Numbered from the stretch's first letter, positions 11,470-24,732 are shown. The stretch: 64,000 bases of DNA from Panagrolaimus kolymaensis (GCA_028622995.1 JAJQJQ010000023.1:806001-870000), one strand, 5' to 3'. The notes: generated from the letters alone by a model not told the origin. A program made the numbers and translations.

Positions 11470-12497
11470 TATATTTATTCGGAGCTTTCATTGTAAAATA
11501 TAAAGAAAAAAAAAATGAAAATGCAATCGTCCTTTAAACGCTTTTTCCAAAAGGTTCTGCTGCTATCAATGATGGCAACAAAGATAAGATTTATCATAAT
11601 ATTATTCTAATATCGCCTATTTTATTTTACTTCTATGCTTAAAAATTTTTTGAGGTTTCTTGTTTCATAATCCAGCAGCGACTTCATGAATTTTTTGTGT
11701 GCAATTTTTGATCAAAATAAGTTAAGAATTACATCGTTTTTTGTTTATTACACGTTTTTCTTTTTTACTATCTTTTCCTAATTTTTTTTGTTTGTTTAAA
11801 AGCATTGTACTAATTTTCAATAATCGTCATTTACACTTTTATTGAATTAATTCTCAAGGGTGTTGTTAACTAAATTTGTATATTCACTTTACATGAAAGT
11901 TATTTCCTTTATCCTCCTACAACTTCTGCTAAATCTGACGTATTTTTTGGATGCCTCTTGCAACACTTCAGCAAAATTGAGTACAACAAAGATGAGGATA
12001 TTTTCCGATGAGATATGGACTGCCAGAGATGGTAATTTTTTTTCGTTTTTAGAAAGCTATTTTGAGATGATAAGTAAAACAAGTTTCTGATTTGAAATCC
12101 ACATTGCATCTTGTGCATTTTCTCCATGATCCATTTGGCAAAAGTTTAAACAAGCGAGAGAGAAGGTAAACATGTTTATATGCAATTTTTATAGCTAAAG
12201 TTTACTATGTCTTTTTTGTTTACTTTTTTACAAAAAATATTAGAAACAAAAAACAAAAATAAAATTAAATATTTTGGAACTAATCAAAGAAGTGGCTAGG
12301 TGAGCCTTTATTAAATCCAAATAACGGGGCAATGAGAACAGACCGACCACACATAAAAAAAGCCAACAACTAAAAACAACATTTTTTGTTTGGTAGCAAA
12401 AATAATTTCATTCTTTCAAATAATTACATATTTGTTTTGTTTACTTTTTTTGAGGTTTTGGATTTTTTTACGTTTATTTTTACTCTGAAAACCTAAG
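11470..12497. other. Intergenic region between genes B and C
   Basis: AT-rich DNA holding the first copy of the direct repeat described below and the promoter of gene C. An open frame of 76 codons at 11860-12090 starts inside the repeat and is judged spurious. Nothing else recognised. Confidence 0.45.
11803..11941 (+). repeat. Direct repeat copy 1 upstream of gene C
   Basis: About 139 bases, from CATTGTACTAATTTTCAA to TAAATCTGACGT, recurring in the same orientation at 13844-13985 with few differences. The two copies bracket gene C. No terminal inverted repeat or coding content recognised. Confidence 0.85.
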
Positions 12498-13741
12498 ATG
12501 CCTATTCTTAACCATGATATTCTTCATGAAATTTTTGTCGAAACTCTTGAAGCGGATTACATTCTATCATTTTCTTATTCACCTAAAAGAAAACCATTAG
12601 AAAATTTTATGTTAGCTGGAAAAGAAACTTTTCAAGTTGCTTTAAATTATTTTGGTCGATCAAAATGCACAGAACTTTCTTATGATGGAATTACTCTTTT
12701 TATTGATTATGTAAGCTTTTTGGGTTTTGGAATTTTTATTTACACATCTTTTTTTTCAGCATGGAAAAATTAAGAGAAATCAAATTTCTTATAAATTTCC
12801 TTTATTAAATCCAATTTTGGCTAAGATTGGTGGCGCTATTGATGAATTGGAAATTTATGGTTCTTTTAGTCAAAATGAAAAAAGATGCAAAATTTTTGAT
12901 TATTTAATAAGAAAAGGTTGAAGGCAATTTACTAAAGAGTATATATATATCAAATTTTCAGATTTGGAAAAAGTCAGAATGGATGAAAGTTTCTTGGATG
13001 AGTATAAAAACTTATTAAACCCCATTAAAAAAATTTCTAGCTATTACTCAAAGAAGCCAAGTTCCAATAAAGTTTGTTCCATGGAAGTTCCTATAACAAT
13101 ACCAATGTCATGCAAATACCTGCATTTAGACCGTATATGTTTAACAGCATTTCTTCTTAGCAATGAAGAAAAAAAGTTTGTGATTTAAGTTTATTATTTG
13201 TATTTTTTAACTATAAAAGAAATTTTCAGAGTTTTGTTTCCATATGTAAAAACCCTTGTTCTTACTGGGACTTTTTGGAATTTTGATTTAACAAAGATTA
13301 ATCAGCTTGTAAATTTTCTTTCTTCAAGTTTCCCAAAATTACAATCATTGGATGTTTTATTTGATAACAAAAGTTGTGATTGGTTTAATATTGAAGATAC
13401 TGTATTTAGCTTAAAATCATCCACATTCAATAAACTTTCTTCAAAGGTTAAAGGAAAAATTAAATTTTACGCTGATAACTCATGCAAATCTTTTGATGAT
13501 TGGCTCGATGGAAACGATGATCCCGCCGAAACTTATAATTCAGTAAAATATTGTTTTAAATTAAAATTTTTAATAGCAATTCTAAAACTTTTAGATTGTT
13601 GATAAAATTCAAAACAAATCTTCATCATTGATTTTAAATGCAAAACAGGAAACAATTCAAAAAACTTTTAGCATTCATAATGGTTTAGATTTTGAAATTT
13701 TTTATTTGTTTGATAAATTAGTCGACGAAGATTTTTTTTAA
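12498..13741 (+). CDS. Gene C: five-exon hypothetical protein, possibly a distant F-box-like relative
   Basis: Five exons: 12498-12710, 12760-12916, 12962-13175, 13230-13542, 13595-13741; 347 aa with every phase closing and acceptors TTTTTTCAG, ATTTTCAG, ATTTTCAG and CTTTTAG. Two donors (12917 GTTGAA, 13176 GTTTGT) are weak. The N-terminus (PILNHDILHEIFVETLE) resembles the start of an F-box (LP-x-x-ILxEIF). The middle has a VKTLVLTG-type hydrophobic strand and FPKLQSLDV, as in leucine-rich or FTH-like C-terminal regions of nematode F-box proteins. No known family was firmly recognised. It lacks the CKYF signature and the internal duplication of A and B. Function is unknown; any SCF role is inference from context and a weak motif. 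Confidence 0.68.
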
Positions 13742-13787
13742 ATTACATAGTTTTTTTGTTTATCGCATGTCTCCATTTTATAAATTA

Positions 13788-13793
13788 AATAAA
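13788..13793 (+). terminator. Poly(A) signal of gene C
   Basis: AATAAA 47 bases past the TAA stop and just before the second direct repeat. Confidence 0.55.
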
Positions 13794-13843
13794 AAGAATA
13801 TTTCTTCCTTTAACTATCTTTTGCACATTTTCTCATGTTTAAT

Positions 13844-13985
13844 AACATTGTACTAATTTTCAAAAATCGTCATTTACACTTTTATTGAGTGAACTCTCAA
13901 GGGTGTTGTTAACTAAATTTGTATATTCACTTTACATGAAATGTTATTTCCTTTATCCTCCTACAACTTCTGCTAAATCTGACGT
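13844..13985 (+). repeat. Direct repeat copy 2 downstream of gene C
   Basis: About 142 bases matching 11803-11941 with few substitutions and one inserted base (ACATGAAATGTTATTTCC against ACATGAAAGTTATTTCC). Some weaker similarity extends to the left of both copies. Confidence 0.85.
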
Positions 13986-14995
13986 TTAAAAAAAATGTAT
14001 GCACTTATCAAAAAAAGTCTGTTTCTTTAGCGTAGGATTGCAACTTTAGAAAATTGTGTAAAATGATCTCGATAGAGTTAGTATTAATTATGACGATGGT
14101 AAAATAGGTTCAAATTGCAAAATGTTTTTTTTCCTTCAATATTTTCTTTTCTGTAAAGCGCGGAAGTCAGTTAATAAATTTTTAGCTTAGAAATGGTTCA
14201 CATTTAAAAAAGGAAAAACCAAAAAGACAAAAAAGTGACGTTTTTTCTAAATTATTTTTAATAACTATTTCAAATGTCTGTAGCCATTTTGTAGTTTAAT
14301 TTTTATTGAAAGCAAATAAAATAATTTCGAGCAAGTCCAATTAATTTCTAAATTTTTTAAAATGAAATTTTCTAAAATTTCTAAAATTTTATTCGTCTTT
14401 GAATATTTTTAAAGTTTTAATGGCTCATTTTCAAACAAAACTTGACCTTTTTAATTTTTGATTCCTTTCATAAATTGTTTTTGATGAAAACATTTTTCTT
14501 TTCTTTTTTTAAAGATACTCAAGAATCAGATTTGATTACTTTTTTTTATTTTGTTTATCTTCTAGGTAATCCGGAAACATGGTTTTTTTTTATTATTATT
14601 TTGGCTTAAAGCCATTTTTTTGTTTATTGACATTTTGAACTTTCTTCCTTTAATTAATTTGAACTTTTTTTTATTATCTTTTTCTACCCTATTTTTTTTT
14701 GTTATTAGCGAGCAAAGAAGAAGTAAAGCAACAAAAAAAGTGACAATTTTTTATTTAACACTTGAAAATTGACAGACTGCTTCGAATAATAAAAAAAAGT
14801 TGCCAAGAAAAATAAAAGTGAGAAAGAGAGGGAGGCGCTTCAAAAATTGAGGGAAGAAAAAGTTTATTATTTTCTGATGTCAAAGTTTTTTTACAACCCA
14901 ACCCTCCAAAGTCGTCGGTTAACAACGACCAAGAAATTTGTTTCAACTTTTATTTTCCAATTAAAAGCAGGCGACGACAGAAGAAGAAGAAAAAA
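13986..14995. other. Intergenic region downstream of gene C
   Basis: About 1 kb of AT-rich, T-run-rich DNA with no convincing coding frame. The part from 14760 on lies directly upstream of the small secreted-protein ORF. Confidence 0.45.
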
Positions 14996-15322
14996 ATGTT
15001 AAATTTTTTTTCTAAAATTATTTTATTTTTTGCTTTATTTAATTTAACTTCAGCTGTTTATTATCGAAATTTACCATATTCTACAAAAATTATTAATTCT
15101 CGATTACATCAACAACCTTCGGATGATCATGATCGAGGCTCATCAAGTTCGCAATTATCTCCACCACCCGCGCATTTATTTGTGTTAAGGCCTGATTATG
15201 CTTTAAGAAATATAAATAAAGTAGCGAATGTATTTCGTAATTTTTTTCAAAAACGTTTAAATCGTCCAAATCAAGATTTTGAAAAGCGAGCTTCAAAAAC
15301 TTTGGTACTTTATGATTATTAA
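14996..15322 (+). CDS. Small secreted protein, possible peptide precursor
   Basis: An uninterrupted 108-codon ORF. Residues 1-20 (MLNFFSKIILFFALFNLTSA) form a clear signal peptide with a plausible cleavage after SA. The mature part has a hydrophilic SDDHDRGSSSSQLSPPP stretch, then two dibasic KR pairs (in FFQKR and FEKR) that bracket LNRPNQDFE and leave a C-terminal ASKTLVLYDY. This layout fits a neuropeptide-like or other processed peptide precursor, but no known peptide family is recognised and there is no amidation glycine. AATAAA follows 74 bases after the stop. It may be a single-exon gene; no good donor was seen. Moderately likely to be real. Confidence 0.5.
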   Translation: MLNFFSKIILFFALFNLTSAVYYRNLPYSTKIINSRLHQQPSDDHDRGSSSSQLSPPPAHLFVLRPDYALRNINKVANVFRNFFQKRLNRPNQDFEKRASKTLVLYDY

Positions 15323-15396
15323 AAATTAACTTTTTGAGACTATTGTTTGTTTGTTTTTTTGTCTAACATTTATTTTTTTATTTTTTGTACAAAATT

Positions 15397-15402
15397 AATA
15401 AA
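15397..15402 (+). terminator. Poly(A) signal of the small secreted-protein gene
   Basis: AATAAA 74 bases past the TAA stop. Confidence 0.5.
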
Positions 15403-18400
15403 TTTCTTTATTTGCTCAAAAATTAATTAACACTAACGCGACTTTCAATAACAAAGAAATAACCTTTTTGTAGAAAGTTTTGTATTTGTGGGGGAGAAAA
15501 GAAATTTATATTTTAATGTTTTTATTTTTAATGAAACAAAGTGCATACATTTTTTTTAAAAAGGTAGTACATCTTTCGAAAAAATAAAGTAAAAACATTT
15601 ATGTACGGTAGCTTTGTAAATAAAAAAAGGTCATTAAAATTCATTATTTAATTGCGAAACATAATTTCAATGCCAGATTTAATAATTGCTTTATAAAAGT
15701 TTAAGCCGGAACAAAGTAATTGCTTCCTCAATTTCAGATTTGCAAATGAAACTTTTTAGCTTTTAAATTATTTTAGACATTACTAACGAATAATAGTACA
15801 AACAATGAATTTTTTTACCAAAAATAAAGTTAATCTCACGGTTGCAATAACAAACATAAAAAGATAGCAATATAACATAAAAATTTAACCAAGGATAAAA
15901 CTGAACTATTCAATGCTGTAAATTTTTGATATATTCTTTCCGTTTCATAACTTACTTTATCTTCGTTTTTTAGCTACCAAATGAAATGAAGCAAATTAAT
16001 CGAAAATTGATTGAAAAATCAGAAGAAATCAAAAAGCATCAAAAAACTCATAATATTCGAGTTCTCACTGACTGAAGATGAGTATCTTTAATGAATGTTA
16101 GTAACTTTAATGCACGTTTCATTTTTTTTCCATTCTTCAAGCATAAACAAAAAAAACCCTTATTTAAAAATAAACAGTTTTTTTTTTCATTTACAAAATA
16201 GAGAGAAAATAATTCATTATCCGTCATCATTTTGGAAGAAAAAAATGGGGGTTTAATGACCCAATTTCTTTCTTCCTTTTTTTTACGTAATATCTTCATC
16301 AAATCAAGGTCGAGACTCTCGCCTCGTCACCTTCTTTCATCCAATTTTTTGCATTTTCTTTTTTTCTTCATCCAAACACAGAAAGAAAAAGTTAGGGTAT
16401 TAAAAATTTCTTTTTCTTTTTGTTCTAAGATATTAGACTGGAAAAATTAAAATTAATATCATTTTTCTTTCTTTCATCTTCCAATTATTTGAATAAATAT
16501 TTTTGAATGAATGATAAAAATGATGGCGATTGTAAATTAAGACACTAGGTTCTTATTTTTGAAACAAGGTTAAACCGTTTCTTTCTTCTTTGTTCTTTTT
16601 ACAAATTTTTTCGACCGACGTTGTAGAGTGTCAGTTTTTAAAAAAATTATGATTATCCTAAAAAATTTTTACACTCCAAACTTTTTCTTTTTTGGATCAT
16701 AATCGAAAAGAATTCTTTAATTTTGTAAAGACAAACTACCATCGGCTGTTATTTTCCGTAGACAGTCATTATTATACATTATTGAATAACAATTTTCTTT
16801 TTATCCGAATAATTTTCTAACGGCCGATTTGCTTTTGTTATAACCGCAATTTTCGTTTTTTTCTTCTTTTGTTGTTGTGATGATTATTATTATAACTTTC
16901 TTAAATAGGGTTGCCCTCCCCCCCCCCCGTTTTTCAAAAAAACCGGGGAACGGGGAGTCGTTCGGGGAGAAAATTTTTCGGGGACGGGGAGAAAAACGGG
17001 GAGGATTTTGTTCGGGGACGGGGAAGGGGAAACGGGGAGTCCCCGTCCCCGCGGGGGGGAGGTCAACCCTATTCTTAAATTGAGGATGAAATGAATGAAT
17101 GAATGCAGCATCATGGATTCACTTGCGTGACCACTCACTTTTTCTTTCCATAATCGTCAACTTTTTTTTTTGCCTTCTGTGAAGCAATAATTGTCTTCAA
17201 AAAATTCTCTTTTTTCAAAATAAGAAACATTTGAGGATGAATTATGTCTTGTCTTTTGTTAACTAAAACCAAAATAATTCAAAGGCATCCGATAAAACTT
17301 GATTTTTTGTTGTTGAGAAAAAAGGAAGCGATTGCGCAAGCCGCATATAAGAAAAGCTTATAAATTTATAGACTTGTTTCCGATTTAGCTTTTCTTTTTT
17401 CTTTTGATTGTTGATTTTTTTGAATAGCTTTTTTTTCTATATATAACTGCAACATATGTTTTTTTGTTGCTTGCGAAGTGTCTTTCATATAAAAAGCTTA
17501 AAAATGAATTTTGGCTCTGGTAGTTGTTCTCCCAAAAAAAAGAGTTACATTGGAGCTAAAGAGAAAAAACTTTTTGAATACAGAAGTAAAAAAAACGTAA
17601 AAAACTTGCCTCCTTTTTTCCATTCGTTTTCATTCACAAAAGTATTCAAAGCTTAACTATACCTTCTCTCTTTATTATTTTTGTTTATGTTCCCGATTTT
17701 TTTTTATTTATATTTAAAAACCCGTCAAATACTACAATACCAGTTATTATAAAAAAATAAATAAACTCAAAGCGGTTTAGGTTGAATCAAAATAAGCTTC
17801 GAAAAAAAAATTTTGGTCGTGGATTATCTTTGAGCTTGGACTCACACGCCTCGTTTGGGTTCTCACTCGTGCATTTTTTTTCATAGGTAAAAAATAAGCT
17901 AAATTTTTGACCTTTTGCGTCCTTCTTTTTTGTATTTGTTTTGTTTCTTTGATGACCAATTTTTTTTAAAGTGTATCCTTCTTCCTTTATCCCTTTCCTT
18001 TTCATTTATTGTTCTTCGAATCGAAAAGTCAAGTGAGTCTCAATTTCCGGCGCAAAATCGTCTTTGAGCGGAGCTCAAACAAAAAAATTGTCTCTAAGGA
18101 TAATTTCTTTTCGATGCCGGAGTTTTTTTTTAATTACACCTCTTCTTCGCCTTTCGCCTTTTGCAGATCTTTTTTTTCTTCATTTCATCCATTGTTTGAC
18201 TGACGATAACAAGAAAAAAAAACACAAAAGTACCTCAAAATTTTTTTCTGAAGTGCTGAAGCGGCGACGACAATGTCAAAAAATTCTGCATGTATCTATC
18301 GGCTTTTGGCGCTTCGTTGAAAAAAAGAATGTCCTTCAAAAAGCAAAAAAGCACACGATGGATTGATTGATTCACTCTAAAAAATTCTTCGACAACAGAG

Positions 18401-21400
18401 GAAAAAAAATAATAGAAACGACCTTTACTTACTTTTTCAGTTAGTTGGGTGGAAAAATAAGTTCCATACATAGAAACTTCTCATTCATTATTCTTCTTTT
18501 TTTCTGTGAGTGTAAAAGCAACAAATTAACCTGGTTACTTATTTCCGTTTTTTTGTTATTTTATTTGTAAATTAAAGAGTTCCTCTCTTTTATTTTATTT
18601 AAAAGTGTTTTTAAACTTAGGCGTTCGTTCTCTAAAATAAAATAAAGGTCAATTTTGTTAGTTTATTCTTTGCTGTTTTTATGGCGTTCGCCTTATTTCA
18701 TTTGTATTTTGCTAAATTTTTAAAATAGCTTTTGTTGGTTTTTTTCTTTAAATATTACAATTTTAATATTTTTCCTTTGGTGTCTAACTTTTTAAAATTT
18801 CACACTAAATTAATAAAACATATATCTAAAAGAAATTCCGTTAAAGCCACTAAAAAATTAAGATGAAGCTTCTTCAATTGAAAGCCGATATTCTCAGATT
18901 AACAAAAAATAAAAGAAAAATAGGTTTTTATTCATTCATGAAAACTCAAAAAGCGTTTGATCCTTTTTTGAGTATTTTTCCACACTTCACTTTTATAAGG
19001 GAAGAAGATCATTTATCGCCATCACTCTTTTTTTGATTTTGGAAGATTATCGTCTTTTTTTTAAACCTATTAGTAATGAATCAATTTTCTTTGCACATGT
19101 GCCGCTTCCATCGCCGCCAAAAGGGATACACATACAGAATAAAAATATCTTTGAAGAAAAAAATATGAGATTTTGCCGGTATCTCTTTCTTGCAACATTG
19201 TAACTATCGCCTGCTATTTTGGTGATGTCAAAGAAAGATGGATAAAAAAAAATGTGAAACACATTCAGCTCTTTTTTCTTGTTGCACAAAAGTAAATGTA
19301 AAAGTGAAAAGACGGATGTTCATCGATAATGGCGAATATAAAAATTACTTTGTGGTTTTGAGTTTTCCTCATCGTTTTTTTTTCTTCTATGAGACGCGAC
19401 AACGATAAAGAAAAAAAAAGAAGAACTTGTGAAGGATGAATCATTTTTTATATTTTATGGGCAATTGGTTTTGCTGATTCGTGTTTTTTTTTTGTGTATT
19501 CCTGTGTGTTTCATTTGGGCCCTGTATTTTTCTTTGGTCATCATTATTTTTTTGGACCTTCATTGTTGAACATCTGTGAAGCTTTTTTGCATAATAATAA
19601 AAAGCAGTTTTTTTCAACTGAATTTGTTTTGGTGTTTTTTGCTTTTCCATATGTATGAAACCTGTGACCCTTTTTCTACTGTAAGCATTTGAGCCCACAT
19701 TTGCATATTGTTATTGCTTTTTTTATATGATCTTACATTATTCATTTCTTTTTCTTTTTTTCTTTATTCACTTTCATTTTTTTCTTGCTGAATGATTCAT
19801 CGAGTACCTTTTTTATAAACGCAATACATATGTTTTTGTTGCATATAAAAAGCTTTTTCACTCAAATGATTCAAAGTCAGTCGTCTGTCGTCTCAAAATT
19901 AATGTTTCATTTTATTTTTATCCATTGCATTAAGGAAGGGTGACCATTGATAACATTAATCGTCGAAAAATGAGTCATGAAATTGCTATCATTTAAAGGT
20001 AATAAATTTTGTAAATTAACATTAAAATTTTAGGTATTTTATAGGGCCGTGTTTTTCCAAGCGTTTATTATTTTAAATTTTAAGCGCGACTTTCTTTAAA
20101 ATTTTTGTGATAAAAGCCTATTTTTCTTTTTTGATGCTTACAAAGGCTTTGTTTAATCCATGACGCAATCCCACCAAATCACTGGATCAATCACTTTTCA
20201 GTTTGTCGTGTCATCCTTGGTTTAACTCATTTTTTTATTTTCCGTAAAAAAACTTCCAAAAAAAAATCTGCCATTTATTATTATTTTTTATTCTTTCGAA
20301 CTCAATGAGATCCAGAGCGTGACTTAAACTTCTAAATAAAAAACACTTCGATTTTTTTAATCTTCCGGATTCAATCTCTTCCTTCCCAAAAAAAGAAGTA
20401 TTGTTGCTTCAATGACTCAATCGATGGATGCATAGATGCCACTAACATAAACGCCCATATGCATGCACGTGTCCAAGGTCATTCCCCTACTTTTTTTTAC
20501 CTCCAAAAAAAGAAGACAGAGTTAAAGGTTGTGCGCGGAAAATATAAAAAAATAAATAAAATAGAAAATATCGTCGTCAATGTTTCACCTTCGCCTCGAA
20601 CACTCAAAACGTATACACTAAAAAATATGTTTTGTTTTGAGAGAGCGAGTGACCAACCAACCTCCACAACCATCAACATCATCACGCAAATCGTCGAGTA
20701 AGAGAAAATTGAAGAAGAATAACAGTTTCATCGATGGACGACGACAACAAACAAAAAAAGTAAAAATATTGCTAAATTTTTTGTTTTGTTTTTGCATCGC
20801 ATTTTTTGCACGGTTTTTTTTTTATTACTTTGCTTTTTTCGTTCATCGATGACCAACACGAAAACTAACTGCTGAAAAAAAAATTTTTGAGAAAGAAGAT
20901 GAGACGACGACAACGATGGAGCGAGGATATTCCTTTTTTCTTTTCTTTTTTTCTTTTTTTTGTATTGTTTTCATCGATGATGAAAAAATAAAGGTACATA
21001 AAAGGCAAGGAAAAAAAAGTGAAACTCTAATAACAAGGAAAAAATGAAGAAGAAGAGCTTTCAATCGTCTCATCTTTCAACTAACTTCTCTTTTCTCTCT
21101 TCCCATCTAAAAAAATTCGGTCAGTCAGTCATTTCTTTCCTTTTTCGGTCGATGAAATAAATTTTGAACAAAAAATCTTCTTTTCTTTTCTTTTTGTATT
21201 CTTCGTTCGTTATTGTTTTGTTTCCCCTATATTTTTTTCCTTTTTATTCTTGCGCAATCATCGACTGACTTGGTTTATTTTAATTTGTTGAAAAGAAAAA
21301 TGAAGAAGAATTTTTGTATTGTTTAGTTTTTTTCGAATTTTCGATTGAATTTTTTTCTGTGTTGATTTTAGCTAATTTTTTTGACGTGAAACTTCTCCGC

Positions 21401-24400
21401 TGTTATTATTATTGGCTTTTTTATGAACGAGTTTTTATAAACTTTTATTTTCAAGGTTATAGTTTTATTCAAATTTTATCCTTCATTTAATTGTAGCTAT
21501 TTTTAACCATGTTTTTACTTCGAATATTTAAAAGTTTTAAAATGCACAATTTTGTCGTGTGTTTTAAAGAATTATTTTTTCGTTTCATGGTAAAAAAATG
21601 TTTACACCGCCGCGATGGCTTTAAAACTTTTATTTAAATTTTTAAAATTGTTATAACCCTACTTTTTAAACTACCTTAACAAAGCCATTTTTAACAACCG
21701 ATCGTAAAATTTTATCGAATTAAAACCACGCTTTTCCATATCAAGCTTACCCATGATTTTTTTTCTCATTCAATTCAGCTTCCTTTTTTTTATAGATTTT
21801 CCCATTATGAATATATTTGTTTTTTCTTTCTTTTCTCTGAAACACATCCCTTCCATCTTTTTTTATTTTTCTAACTTTTTTTTCTTTAAAAGAAAAAACC
21901 CTCCAAAAACTCATCCACAAATAAAAAAAACTCCTTGAGTTTTTGACTCTTTTCTTCCATTCCAATGCTTGCTTCTTTTTTTTCTTCGTCGTTCGATCGG
22001 TAGCCGGTTTCTTCTACTCTTCTTTTTTTTCTTTTTGATCGTTCTTCGTTTGAAGGGTTTTTTCTTAAGGCAATAATCATAAGAAGCAAGCATGCAAGAA
22101 AATCAACCCTCTAACTTCACAGCTTGGATCCAATTGCCGACGACAAAAAAAAGGATATCGCTCTTACTCTTTTTATTTTAAACTTTTTTAACTTTTTAAT
22201 ATTAAATCGATTGATTTTTATTTTGTTGATTATTATTAATTACTTTCTTCTGTTCAAGTTCTCACCTTTTTACCCATGATTTTTTTGTCGTGTGCTTTTT
22301 TAAACCATTTTTACTTTAATTAACTCTTATTTATTTTTAAAAACCTTCTTCTCCATTTTTGATTTGGAATTGTTACACATTTTTCTTCTGTATTTGTTTC
22401 TTTTTTGAAACTCTTAGGTTTTTTTATTTGTTTTATAAAACTTTTAAAGTTTTTTTCTTCGTTAAAACAACAAAAAAGCTTTTTAAACCTTTCTTCATCG
22501 TCAACCAACATTAGTCGTGTGTGTGGTCATTCTTAAAAGCCTCGTCCATTTTGGGGAAATTTTTTGTTTACGCAAATTTTATTCTTTATGATTTTTATCG
22601 TCGTTGAAGAAACAAACAATAAATATTATTGAAACATTATGTTTTAAAGCTTTGTTGCTTTTTCCTTTGGGGTTTTTATGATTCTTTCGTATTTTTTACA
22701 ATGCGTTTGGCTTTGCTTTCCACTTTGTTGCAAAAAACCAGCCAATGATCTTTTTTTTTTTGTAATCACCAATTACCAGCCGTCGCTGTTACAAAAAGTT
22801 GATTATTGATTGAACAAGAAAAAAAATTCCATTTTCCATTGTAACCCATTTATTTTTACCACTCATTTACGGATCGCCGACGCTTGAGTCATCATCTTTT
22901 TTATTTTTTGAAGATCACATCAGATCAAACCATCCAACAACCCAAGTCAAGTATGCACTCTTTTCAAAGCACGGCTGCTTTCATTTTTTTGCGCATTATT
23001 CTTTTTTTGTTTGACTTTTCTTGATTTTTTTTGTTTTTGACCTTTTACGATTTAGAATTATTTTGGAAGAAATCAATCAATTTCATGTTTTTTTCGAAAT
23101 AAAGTCTTTAAGATTTTTTTGCAATGAGAGTAACATAAATTTTCCAAACGGATTACTATCCTCTTTTTGAAGCCATAAAAACGCGTGAATTTTTTTTGCG
23201 AAGACTTTGTAACTTTTTTTTGCTGCGTAAGTCGTAAATTAGTTCTAAGTCATTAACTATTTAAAAATAATCTTGTATGTATTTTGTTTATTAACAAAAA
23301 ATCCTATTAGAAACACGTTTCATTCGTCGTCCATCGTTTATAGGTGAGTGAATGTCCACAACACAACTTCACTTTTTTGTCGTTGTCGCAAAATCCTCCA
23401 AGTAACATTTAACATTTTTTTTGCTTCTAGCAACAAACTAAAAAAATGTTAATCAACTGCGTTTGAAGTGATGATGATGACTTATTTTAAAACAAATCCC
23501 TAAACAGAAAAAAGTGCTCTTAACGCATTTTTTAGAGGGAAGATGCGCAACAAAAAAGAAAAGAAAAAATCTTCGTCTCCGTCGTTATTTTTTTTGTTTT
23601 GTTTTATCCATTAGCTGCTGCAGATTTTTTCAATTAGGCTTCTTTTTTTTTCTTCATCACTCGAAACCCATTTACTTGTTTATACTTGCTTGTCTCTGGA
23701 AATAAATATATTATGTATTTTGAGGGAGTTTGTTTATGAATGTAAATAGTAATAAATGTTTTGTAAATTTTACGTTACTATCTTCTGTGTCTGGGAATCA
23801 AATAATTTTTTTTAAAATAATTATTATTTACACATTTTCTATTTCTTTCTTTATTAAAAACTGTAATAAATTTTTCTCACATTTTTAAAAACGTAATTAA
23901 CATAAAAAAGAAAGAATGGTGACTGTGAAACCCAATCTAGTTAGTTAGTAAGTTTTCATGCTTCCTTCCTCTTTTTTTGCTCCAAATAAATTTTTTTGTT
24001 TCATTCCTTTCGATCCCATCCATCCATTTCGTTCCCAATTTTCAAAACCACCAACAAGCAATAAGCAGCAACTAATAAACTTCTCCTCCATTTTTTTCTC
24101 TCATCTCCCATTTCTTCCGTTCTCCGTTGAAATAAATGATTATAACGGACGACTTTCGCTATTTTTCCAGCGGCTTCAGCAACTCAGCAGCTTCCATGAA
24201 GCTTTATGTTTGCTCACTTTTTATTATTTCATTGCGGTCAACCAACAAACGAGCTCCTGGTCAAATGTCTGTCTAACAACTAACTATCTCTCGCTTACGA
24301 AGTCTCTAAAAATTGTTTCAGCATTATTTTATTTTTTGACCGGTTATTTTCCCTCTATTTTAAACTATAGAAAATCAGCTTCCTTCCTAATTAACAGTTT

Positions 24401-24732
24401 TTTTTCGAATGTTGTTTTGAACCAAATATTTTTACGATAATCATCGTTTCGCGCGTTTTTTTAGTTTTGTTTTTTCCGGTTTAAAATTTATTTTTTTACC
24501 ACTTTCTCAAAGGTGTTATCCTACTTATATTTAATTTTCCTCAAACTTTTATCTTTTTTTTCAGAAGATTACAAACAAACAAAAAATGATATAAGCTTCC
24601 TTATTTTTTTTATCTTTCGACATTTATGATTATTCGTTGTTGTTATTACTTCTTACTTTAGTGCCTTGTTATTATTTTCATTTTTTTCTGCTCGGGTTTA
24701 TTATTGTTGTTAAAGTTTAAAGAAGAGGCATA
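15403..24732. other. Gene-poor region upstream of the DEP-1-like gene
   Basis: About 9.3 kb without a supported gene. It is rich in T-, TTC- and A-runs, and most open frames in it are low-complexity Phe/Ser/Lys strings. The one mapped element is the hAT-type MITE at 16906-17071. A strong TTTTTTTTCAG acceptor at 24553-24563 is followed by ATGATATAA and could be a 5' UTR exon or trans-splice boundary of the phosphatase gene. An upstream non-coding exon or long-range regulatory DNA of that gene could lie here, but none can be shown. Confidence 0.5.
16906..17071 (+). mobile_element. hAT-type MITE with G-rich interior (166 bp)
   Basis: Ends in TAGGGTTG and its complement CAACCCTA, with the terminal inverted repeat extending through CCTCCCCCC. 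It is flanked by perfect 8-bp direct repeats TTCTTAAA (16898-16905 and 17072-17079). An 8-bp target duplication and a YARGG-type terminus are diagnostic of the hAT superfamily. The interior has no coding capacity and consists of CGGGGA-like units with ten GGGG runs and a terminal G7 run on the plus strand. Confidence 0.88.

Noticed and set aside
21747..22110. Overlapping Lys/Glu/Arg-rich minus-strand ORFs
   Set aside because: They read through TTC/TTT-rich tracts; low complexity in all frames and no recognisable domain.
23958..24440. 160-codon plus-strand ORF
   Set aside because: Phe/Ser/Pro-rich low-complexity composition mirrors the TTC/CCA-rich DNA; no domain, signal or splice context supports it.
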